From NCBI GenBank assembly GCA_002502705.1, contig DAQB01000134.1:1933-12905 (forward strand): DNA of 10,973 nucleotides, in the 5' to 3' direction. Position 1 is the first letter of the stretch, and each line of letters begins with the position of its first letter. The position numbers and the translations under genes are program-made. The notes beneath the pieces are model-generated. The model ran no database searches. It was not told where the DNA came from and worked only from the letters and a program-made list of their open reading frames with translations. This document shows, in pieces, positions 6,777 to 10,973 of this stretch. Origin of the DNA: Thermoplasmatales archaeon UBA582. GTDB lineage: Archaea; Thermoplasmatota; Thermoplasmata; Thermoplasmatales; Thermoplasmataceae.

Positions 6777-7292
6777 TTAATCCTTTACGACCAATTTATC
6801 CCCAAGGGCTGCCTTTAGTGTACTTAAATAACTATTAAAAATATCATCAGGCAATTTTCCCCTGCCCTGATAGTTACTATGCACTAAATGAAATTTCATC
6901 TTTCCTTTTGCCGTTTCAAATTCAACATGCGGCAGGGAAAAAGCATTTCCCGATGCCAGCTCGACACTCTTAATATCTGTATATTCTATGACAGAATATT
7001 CAGGCGGGTTTTCATGGATGTGTTTGTCTATATTCTTTTCTATTTCTTGACCTCTTGAAATGCATTCAAATGTCAGCATTTCAACTTCCTCTTTTGTGGT
7101 TTTATAACTTGATATATACCCATCAGCAGGAAGAAGCCTGTTAGGGTTCGCCATCTGAGCCATGAAAAGATCACTGCGTTTTTCCTTTCCAGTCATTACC
7201 AGAAATTGGTACATTTCGTTATCAGATAATATAAGATGATATGTCGTATTCCAAATGGCGGCATTGTCTATTGATCCAATAATATTCACCAT
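6777..7292 (-). CDS. Hypothetical protein, possibly with a PH-like C-terminal domain
   Basis: A 171-residue soluble protein without a recognised family. I chose ATG 7292 rather than the longest frame (to 7403). A TATA box (TTTTTATACA on the minus strand) lies about 23 bp upstream of this ATG, which fits a leaderless mRNA, and the 37 extra codons would cross that promoter and are AT-rich with no family-like character. The N-terminal half has strands (IWNTTYHLILSD, MYQFLVMTG) and an acidic helix (KEEVEMLTFECISRGQEIEK). The C-terminal half reads as alternating strands (YSVIEYTDIKSVEL; HVEFETAKGKMKFHLVH) followed by a helix (DIFNSYLSTLKAALG). This is the strand-helix order of small PH-like domains of prokaryotic YcxB/bPH type, but that is a visual impression. 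No signal peptide, TM helix or catalytic motif. It stands alone between a convergent gene and a divergent tRNA. Confidence 0.7.
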   Translation of the reverse strand: MVNIIGSIDNAAIWNTTYHLILSDNEMYQFLVMTGKEKRSDLFMAQMANPNRLLPADGYISSYKTTKEEVEMLTFECISRGQEIEKNIDKHIHENPPEYSVIEYTDIKSVELASGNAFSLPHVEFETAKGKMKFHLVHSNYQGRGKLPDDIFNSYLSTLKAALGDKLVVKD

Positions 7293-7310
7293 ATATATGG
7301 AACGTTCAAA

Positions 7311-7320
7311 TGTATAAAAA
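7311..7320 (-). promoter_or_regulatory. TATA box of the 171-residue hypothetical protein gene
   Basis: Minus-strand TTTTTATACA is centred about 23 bp before ATG 7292. It both predicts a leaderless mRNA and argues against the longer upstream start. Confidence 0.5.
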
Positions 7321-7526
7321 CTCTGAGACAAAAATACTTGATTTTTAATATCATAAATTTGAGAAATAAATTTTCGTTTCCCCAACTTGAGATAAACTCG
7401 CAAAGACGATGCAATTCTATTGAGTTTGTTTTCAATAACATCAAGAAATAGGTCTTTTTGAAAGTTGCTAAAATAAAAGTTCGACCGAAGTCAAGCTGCT
7501 GTTTTACTCAATAATGTATTCTCACA

Positions 7527-7540
7527 TTTAATATATATTA
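7527..7540 (+). promoter_or_regulatory. TATA box of tRNA-Arg
   Basis: TTTAATATATATTA is the best TATA match in the window. It is centred about 41 bp before the mature tRNA 5' end, so transcription would begin near 7560 and leave about a 14-nt leader for RNase P to remove. Confidence 0.6.
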
Positions 7541-7574
7541 CTGCCATTCCAGTGAGCCAATCGATATTTGGCAA

Positions 7575-7649
7575 GGGCACGTGGCCTAGCATGGATAGGG
7601 CAATAGCCTCCTAAGCTATAGATCAGGGGTCCAAATCCCCTCGTGCCCG
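7575..7649 (+). tRNA. tRNA-Arg (anticodon CCT)
   Basis: The 75 nt fold into a full cloverleaf by eye. The acceptor stem GGGCACG (7575-7581) pairs with CGTGCCC (7642-7648), with discriminator G7649. The D stem GCCT pairs with GGGC (one T-G pair) around a 10-nt loop containing the conserved GG (7593-7594). The anticodon stem ATAGC/GCTAT encloses loop CTCCTAA, anticodon CCT at 7610-7612, which reads AGG. The variable loop is AGATC, and the T stem AGGGG/CCCCT encloses loop TCCAAAT. There is no intron and no encoded CCA. AGG and AGA are common arginine codons in the neighbouring genes. The T loop is odd: position 55 is C where nearly all elongator tRNAs have U (pseudouridine). Confidence 0.95.
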
Positions 7650-7685
7650 TATTGAAAATAAGTGTTGCGCTAGAAATATTCTGGC

Positions 7686-7700
7686 GTTTCTTTGTTTTCT
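7686..7700 (+). terminator. T-rich terminator candidate after tRNA-Arg
   Basis: GTTTCTTTGTTTTCT begins about 37 bp after the tRNA, with three T-runs and no strong hairpin. This matches the U-tract termination usual for archaeal tRNA units. Confidence 0.4.
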
Positions 7701-7772
7701 CAAAAATTGATTATGTCCCTAAATTTAGGTACGATTTTTCTAATTGAGTTAAAAAATTAAAGTTTAAGAGGC

Positions 7773-8033
7773 TCAGAATATCTTCTGTGCCTCGTATACT
7801 TCATATTTTGTCGGGGGGTTAACCTGCTTTACTAGGGAAAGCAGCGCATCTCTGCTTGGCGCTTCCCAGTTGCAAATTGCCCTATCCTTGTTAGCGAGGA
7901 CCTGGACTGATATCAACTTAAAGCCCTCAGGCAACTTCTTGTTTTTCTCCATATCGATTATGCTACCTACCACTTTAAAAGCTTCGTCCTTGTGTTTTTC
8001 TTTCCACTCATGTTCTATTATTAGGTTTACCAT
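7773..8033 (-). CDS. Small hypothetical protein, probable ferredoxin-like (dimeric alpha/beta barrel) fold
   Basis: An 86-residue protein. The predicted pattern beta (VNLIIEHEW), helix (HKDEAFKVVGSIIDMEKN), beta (FKLISVQVL), beta (RAICNWEAP), helix (SRDALLSLVKQ), beta (YEVYEAQKI) is that of small dimeric alpha/beta-barrel proteins. The string C-x-W-EAPS followed by PPT recalls uncharacterised families such as DUF4242/DUF3303, but I cannot assign one. I chose ATG 8033 because AGGTGA lies 8 nt upstream. The longer reading frame starts with GTG at 8045 inside that ribosome-binding site. No catalytic role is known for such proteins; some bind small ligands or oxidise substrates. It is divergent from the HTH_10 regulator and may be controlled by it, which is inference from position only. 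Confidence 0.75.
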   Translation of the reverse strand: MVNLIIEHEWKEKHKDEAFKVVGSIIDMEKNKKLPEGFKLISVQVLANKDRAICNWEAPSRDALLSLVKQVNPPTKYEVYEAQKIF

Positions 8034-8041
8034 TTTACGTT

Positions 8042-8047
8042 TCACCT
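8042..8047 (-). promoter_or_regulatory. Shine-Dalgarno AGGTGA deciding the start at 8033
   Basis: Minus-strand AGGTGA is a perfect match to the archaeal anti-SD, 8 nt before ATG 8033. The alternative GTG start at 8045 overlaps it and has no site of its own. Confidence 0.7.
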
Positions 8048-8062
8048 GAATTACATATCCAA

Positions 8063-8074
8063 AAGATTAATATA
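8063..8074. promoter_or_regulatory. Divergent TATA-like element between the small protein and the HTH_10 regulator
   Basis: AAGATTAATATA is the main AT-rich element in the 69-bp divergent gap. It lies about 34-37 bp from both start codons. One near-symmetric TATA, or two overlapping ones, probably serves both genes. The orientation cannot be decided by eye. Confidence 0.4.
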
Positions 8075-8102
8075 GCATTAAAGCCGTTCATGACCGGTAT
8101 CT

Positions 8103-8819
8103 ATGGAAGAAATAAAGCTTAAATTGAGGCACGATCTCCCGTTTAACAACATATCGCGTGATTTTCCAGGCGCGAAAATATTCAGGTGGTGCAATTCATA
8201 TGTGGATTATTTGGAATTCGCAGAACGTGGACTGGATAAAAATGGAATCAGGAAAGAGGTTGAAAAATTTGCAGAAGGAATTGGTAGCAGGATCGTCTTC
8301 TCTTCAGAAAAGAAAGACTACCTGACTTTGATGATAGTTTGCAAATGCAGTCTTGGTAATTCAACACTCAGAATGGCAGAATCTATGGACTGTATTGTTG
8401 AAACGCCAGTAATTTATGAGGATAATTATGAATATCTCAAGGTCATTTCAGTCAGAAACAGCTATTTCAAAAATTTTTACAATAGACTTTCCACATTTTC
8501 AAAAATTGAAATTTTAAACAAGTCTGCGATTCACTCTGAGGACCTCCGAAACACCTGGACAATTTCACTTTCGGAACTGTTTCACAATCTATCACAAAAA
8601 CAGATAAATTTGGCATCAGATGCTGTTTCAAAAGGTTATTTTGATATTCCAAAGAAGGTCAGCATTGAAGAACTTGCAGAAAGTAACTCCATCAGTAAGT
8701 CAACTATGCAGGAGCACCTCAGCAAGGCCGAATCCAAGATCTTCAGATCCATTGAATCCTATCTGAGATTATATGAGACGTATCTTGAAGCACAGGAAAA
8801 AGCAAGTTACAATATATAA
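8103..8819 (+). CDS. HTH_10 (bacterio-opsin activator-like) transcriptional regulator
   Basis: A 238-residue protein with a clear C-terminal HTH_10 domain (about 163-216): LSQKQINLASDAVSKGYFD, IPKKVSIEELAESN, SISKSTMQEHLSKAESK. This is the DNA-binding module named after the halobacterial bacterio-opsin activator Bat. The N-terminal ~150 residues form a separate sensory or dimerisation domain with four cysteines (Cys30, 80, 82, 97), two of them as C-x-C. It has no PAS or GAF motif that I recognise. The effector is unknown; thiol or metal sensing is possible but unproven. ATG 8103 lies about 34 bp from a divergent TATA-like element and has no Shine-Dalgarno, so the leader is very short. Candidate targets are its divergent neighbour and the AhpD-like/DUF302 genes 164 bp downstream. 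Confidence 0.88.
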   Translation: MEEIKLKLRHDLPFNNISRDFPGAKIFRWCNSYVDYLEFAERGLDKNGIRKEVEKFAEGIGSRIVFSSEKKDYLTLMIVCKCSLGNSTLRMAESMDCIVETPVIYEDNYEYLKVISVRNSYFKNFYNRLSTFSKIEILNKSAIHSEDLRNTWTISLSELFHNLSQKQINLASDAVSKGYFDIPKKVSIEELAESNSISKSTMQEHLSKAESKIFRSIESYLRLYETYLEAQEKASYNI

Positions 8820-8900
8820 TAATATCAATGATTGCATTTTTCTGTTCGTTAATTTGTGCTTAATTGAAACAGTCTAACCTATCTGATGCTTGTCATAACC

Positions 8901-8929
8901 CTATCAATTGGTAATAAATGTTTTGATAG
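8901..8929. repeat. Inverted repeat upstream of the AhpD-like gene (possible operator)
   Basis: CTATCAA (8901-8907) and TTGATAG (8923-8929) are perfect 7-bp inverted arms with a 15-bp spacer, about 30 bp upstream of the TATA box at 8954. A further TGCAT/ATGCA pair (8931-8935, 8950-8954) lies between. Activators in archaea commonly bind here, so an operator is possible, but arms this short can occur by chance. Confidence 0.25.
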
Positions 8930-8953
8930 ATGCATAATTATCGCATTTAATGC

Positions 8954-8965
8954 AGTTTATTAATT
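8954..8965 (+). promoter_or_regulatory. TATA-like box of the AhpD-like/DUF302 unit
   Basis: AGTTTATTAATT is centred about 25 bp before ATG 8984. A leaderless mRNA is predicted, and no Shine-Dalgarno is present before this ATG. Confidence 0.5.
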
Positions 8966-8983
8966 GGCCTGAAATTATTCCCA

Positions 8984-9316
8984 ATGTCAAAAAATGAACT
9001 GCTCAAAGAAGTTCAGGAGATAATGAAATACAGTGGAAGTAAGCTACCAGATCAATTCAGAGCTTTCGGTGATTTGAACCGGTCTGTTTTAGCGGACGGA
9101 AAATTATCCCATAAAACCAAGGAGATAATAGCAGTGGCACTTTCTCTCGCAAGTTCCTGCGAGTGGTGTATTACGTATCATACAGTAGAGGCTAGAAAGA
9201 GTGGCGCGAGTGATGATGAGATTCTTGAATCGGCTTTCATTGCTGTACTGATGGCGGGATCCCCGGCTCTGATGCATATGAATATTCTTAAGGAAGCTCT
9301 TGAGGAAAAAAAATAA
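8984..9316 (+). CDS. AhpD-like / carboxymuconolactone decarboxylase family protein
   Basis: A 110-residue all-helical protein of the CMD/AhpD family. The redox-active pattern is complete: Glu47, Cys59, Cys62 and His66 (LASSCEWCITYH). Their spacing, E-x11-C-x2-C-x3-H, is that of the AhpD active site, where the CxxC pair reduces a peroxiredoxin partner. The preceding KLSHKTKEIIAVALSLA and following ARKSGASDDEILES are typical of the family. This points to a disulfide reductase or peroxidase-like activity rather than lactone decarboxylation. No peroxiredoxin gene is visible nearby, so the partner is unknown. ATG 8984 is supported by a TATA box about 25 bp upstream. The DUF302 gene begins 35 bp after the stop, so the pair is probably co-transcribed. 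It lies downstream of the HTH_10 regulator. Confidence 0.9.
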   Translation: MSKNELLKEVQEIMKYSGSKLPDQFRAFGDLNRSVLADGKLSHKTKEIIAVALSLASSCEWCITYHTVEARKSGASDDEILESAFIAVLMAGSPALMHMNILKEALEEKK

Positions 9317-9342
9317 CTCTGATCACACAATCTCGTACAACG

Positions 9343-9347
9343 GGTGA
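9343..9347 (+). promoter_or_regulatory. Shine-Dalgarno GGTGA supporting the TTG start at 9352
   Basis: GGTGA ends 4 nt before TTG 9352, a slightly short but workable spacing. The next in-frame candidate, TTG 9364, would be 16 nt away. No ATG is available early in the frame. Confidence 0.55.
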
Positions 9348-9351
9348 AAGT

Positions 9352-9750
9352 TTGAGTGGTGATTTGTCAGAATATAAATTTGAAAGAGTTATCTCTGATT
9401 CAGTCGATAAAGTTTTTTCAAGATTGTCTCAGAGGTTGAAGGATTCAGGATACGTCATCCTGTCAATCGTTGATGTTAGAGAGACCTTGAGTAATTCAGG
9501 CCTGGACAAAAATTTCAAACCATTCTATATACTCGATGTATGCAAACCAAAAGCTGCGCATCTGTTGATAGGATCAAATGACGAATACGGACTGCTTCTG
9601 CCATGCAAAATCATGCTTACCTCTAAGAATTCCGGTACCGTAGTAGAGATGCTTAAAGTCTCGGAATTAGCTTCCAGATATCTAAATGAAAATCGCGAAA
9701 TGGCGGCCCAATTTGAGAAGGAACTCATATCTGCCATTAATTCAATATAG
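9352..9750 (+). CDS. DUF302 family protein
   Basis: A 132-residue protein matching the DUF302 pattern. The domain covers about 8-131, with SDSVDKVFSRLSQRLKDSGY near the start, YILDVCKPKAAHLLIG (59-74; Cys64, the family's acCNP-type motif), GLLLPCKIML (80-89; Cys85 in the conserved LPC) and a C-terminal helical stretch. The biochemical role of DUF302 is not established; members often occur near redox, sulfur or metal-handling genes. It starts with TTG supported by GGTGA upstream. It follows the AhpD-like gene by 35 bp, suggesting an operon and possibly shared thiol chemistry through Cys64 and Cys85 (inference). No signal peptide or TM segment, so cytosolic. Confidence 0.85.
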   Translation: MSGDLSEYKFERVISDSVDKVFSRLSQRLKDSGYVILSIVDVRETLSNSGLDKNFKPFYILDVCKPKAAHLLIGSNDEYGLLLPCKIMLTSKNSGTVVEMLKVSELASRYLNENREMAAQFEKELISAINSI

Positions 9751-9956
9751 TTGTTTGATTCAGTGGACTTTTGCGTTTAATTGCGGCAAGATATGATCAT
9801 GGATAAAGATAGAACCTATTATTTACCTCCAACATTAGGAATAAATAATATCACAATCAGCGCAATATGGTCTCAAACAATGAGAAATAATCTGGGCTTT
9901 AAAGTTACGGATTTCTTATCGCACGGTTTATTCTCCTTATTGATAGCGATTTTAGT

Positions 9957-9970
9957 GGATAAAAAATATG
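9957..9970 (+). promoter_or_regulatory. TATA-like box of the P-type ATPase gene
   Basis: GGATAAAAAATATG is centred about 42 bp before the TTG start. Transcription from about 9990 would give a leader of about 16 nt that just includes the GGAGG ribosome-binding site. Confidence 0.4.
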
Positions 9971-9990
9971 CGGTGAAAATGTATGTGCAT

Positions 9991-9995
9991 GGAGG
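9991..9995 (+). promoter_or_regulatory. Shine-Dalgarno GGAGG deciding the TTG start of the ATPase
   Basis: GGAGG lies 10 nt before TTG 10006. The ATPase frame has a stop upstream and no ATG until the conserved domains are well under way, so TTG 10006 is the supported start. Confidence 0.65.
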
Positions 9996-10005
9996 CTGCA
10001 TATAG

Positions 10006-10973
10006 TTGTCTGGCGAATTTGATAAACTATCTGCTGATGAAGTAATTAAAGAATTGAAAACTGACCTCAATGGTCTCTCTGAGGAAGAAGTAAATGCAAG
10101 GAGGGCAAAGTATGGTCCTAACTCAATTACGGAGATTCGTGAAAATCCATTCCTGAAGTTATTGAAAAAATTTTCAGCACCTATCCCGTGGATGCTGGAG
10201 ATAACAGCAATAATAACCTTTGTTCTCGGGAAGTATCTTGATTCATACATTATAATATCACTGCTTGTTTTCAATGGCCTTATAAGCTATATCCAGGAGC
10301 TTAAAGCCACAGATGCTGTAGCAATGTTAAGCAGCAAAATCAGAGTCAATGCCAGGGTATGCAGGAACGCAGTGTGGAAACAGATAAGTGCCTCTGACCT
10401 GGTTCCAGGTGATATAATACATATTAGAATGGGTGACATTGTACCGGCTGATCTGAAGGTTATTTCAGGGATTATTGATGTTGATCAGTCATCCCTTACA
10501 GGGGAATCAAGACCGGTTAGACTGGAAAACAATAAAAATGTGTATTCGGGATCGATTGTCAAGAAAGGAGAAGCAACGTGTGTAGTCACAGCAACCGGCG
10601 GATCAACCTTTTTTGGTAAAACAACGGAACTCGTTCAAATCGCGAAAGCAAGTTCTCATCTTGAAACTCTGATTCTGAGTATTATCAGATATCTGGTGGT
10701 CATTGATACAATCCTTGTTGTTTCACTTGTCATCTTCACGATTGCCGTTGGAATACCTATCACAGAAACAATACCATTTGCTCTAGTTGTGCTGATTGCA
10801 TCTATACCGGTTGCATTACCTGCAACATTCACAATAGCAAGTGCATATGGCGCAATCGATCTTTCTCAAAAAGGCGCTCTGGTAACCAGGCTGACAGCAA
10901 TTGAGGATGCAGCTTCCATGGATGTAATCTGTTTTGATAAAACCGGTACACTGACGCAAAATAAGCTGACCGT
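10006..10973 (+). CDS. Plasma-membrane-type H+-transporting P-type ATPase (P3A), N-terminal part, cut by window end
   Basis: 322 codons of an open frame that runs off the right edge. P3A pumps export protons using ATP; in acidophiles they help maintain cytosolic pH. The N-terminal cytosolic segment (LSADEVIKEL, NGLSEEEVNARRAKYGPN) is followed by the P3A-typical KFSAPIPWMLEITA at helix M1 (55-68), then M2 (81-98). The actuator domain contains DLVPGDIIHIRMGDIVPADL (131-150) and the dephosphorylation loop SLTGES (163-168). M3 lies at about 226-249 and M4 at about 256-280 with PVALP (268-272). CFDKTGT (309-315) carries the phosphorylated Asp311. Lack of a CPC or CPx motif in M4 and of N-terminal metal-binding domains argues against a heavy-metal pump. 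A Ca2+-type pump is less likely because the P3A-specific strings are present. The proton-binding residues in M5/M6 are outside the window. Start TTG 10006 is supported by GGAGG at 9991. Confidence 0.92.
   Translation, partial: MSGEFDKLSADEVIKELKTDLNGLSEEEVNARRAKYGPNSITEIRENPFLKLLKKFSAPIPWMLEITAIITFVLGKYLDSYIIISLLVFNGLISYIQELKATDAVAMLSSKIRVNARVCRNAVWKQISASDLVPGDIIHIRMGDIVPADLKVISGIIDVDQSSLTGESRPVRLENNKNVYSGSIVKKGEATCVVTATGGSTFFGKTTELVQIAKASSHLETLILSIIRYLVVIDTILVVSLVIFTIAVGIPITETIPFALVVLIASIPVALPATFTIASAYGAIDLSQKGALVTRLTAIEDAASMDVICFDKTGTLTQNKLT

Larger units (their letters stand above)
7293..7574. other. Intergenic region between hypothetical gene and tRNA-Arg
   Basis: This 282-bp AT-rich stretch holds the promoter of the minus-strand gene (7311-7320) and the promoter of the tRNA (7527-7540). 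In the roughly 200 bp between them I see no convincing ORF, repeat or hairpin. Confidence 0.5.
9751..10005. other. Intergenic region before the P-type ATPase
   Basis: This 255-bp stretch is open in one plus-strand frame (TTG 9781 to TAG 10003-10005, 74 codons), but I do not call a gene. There is no Shine-Dalgarno, no family resemblance, and the ATPase promoter and ribosome-binding site lie inside it. It most likely contains only control sequences for the ATPase. Confidence 0.5.

Noticed and set aside
7293..7403. Longer start for the 171-residue hypothetical protein
   Set aside because: The extension crosses a well-placed TATA box at 7311-7320 and has no family-like sequence; ATG 7292 is favoured.
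7718..7729. Perfect 12-bp palindrome CCTAAATTTAGG between tRNA and the small protein gene
   Set aside because: It lies between two 3' ends rather than at a promoter, and one or more such palindromes are expected by chance in about 11 kb of AT-rich DNA.
8034..8045. GTG start at 8045 for the small alpha/beta protein
   Set aside because: The GTG lies within the AGGTGA ribosome-binding site that serves ATG 8033.
9781..10005. 74-codon TTG-started frame before the ATPase
   Set aside because: No ribosome-binding site, no recognisable family, and it contains the ATPase TATA-like box and GGAGG. Kept only as a finding to check.
1..10973. CRISPR arrays, insertion sequences, integrases, toxin-antitoxin or defence genes
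   Set aside because: Searched for by eye; no regularly spaced repeats, transposase, nuclease or helicase motifs are present.

Overview
The window looks like chromosomal DNA from an archaeon of the Thermoplasmata, probably an acidophilic, aerobic relative of Thermoplasma/Ferroplasma. This is inferred from a Topo VI subunit A tail, an archaeal tRNA-Arg(CCT), a bacterio-opsin-activator type HTH regulator, archaeal TATA boxes placed for leaderless transcripts, a trehalose synthase/phosphatase pair of the kind known in Thermoplasma, an extracytoplasmic cupredoxin and a plasma-membrane-type proton P-ATPase. I see no insertion sequence, CRISPR array, integrase, plasmid or phage gene. Species cannot be fixed by eye.

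Layout. 1-1113 (+): the C-terminal end of DNA topoisomerase VI subunit A, followed 3 bp later by a nitrilase-family amidohydrolase. 1097-3167 (-): a trehalose operon, TPS (otsA-like) then TPP (otsB-like); the TPP end overlaps the nitrilase end tail-to-tail by 17 bp. 3168-3278: divergent promoter region. 3279-4955 (+): a membrane-anchored cupredoxin with an unusual copper loop, then malate dehydrogenase. 4976-6140 (-): queD-queC, overlapping by 8 bp, for preQ0 (archaeosine precursor) synthesis. 6141-6244: divergent promoters. 6245-6697 (+): an unrecognised two-TM protein. 6777-7292 (-): an unrecognised 171-residue protein. 7575-7649 (+): tRNA-Arg(CCT).

The right third holds a small acid/redox-flavoured neighbourhood. 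A small ferredoxin-fold-like protein (7773-8033, -) is divergent from an HTH_10 regulator (8103-8819, +). Then come an AhpD-like CxxC protein (8984-9316, +), a DUF302 protein (9352-9750, +, TTG start), and the first 322 codons of a P3A-type H+-ATPase (10006 to the window end, TTG start, ending just after the phosphorylated Asp motif).

A recurring pattern is that genes opening a transcription unit often have a TATA-like box centred 21-29 bp before the start codon and no Shine-Dalgarno (leaderless). Several genes inside operons or behind short leaders carry clear GGTGA/GGAGG sites. I used this to choose starts (7292, 8033, 1786). The window is mostly ordinary metabolism. The items most worth a second look are the cupredoxin loop, Topo VI in a Thermoplasma-like context, the non-canonical T-loop of the tRNA, and the regulator/AhpD/DUF302/H+-ATPase cluster. 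I did not find a clearly new multi-gene system.
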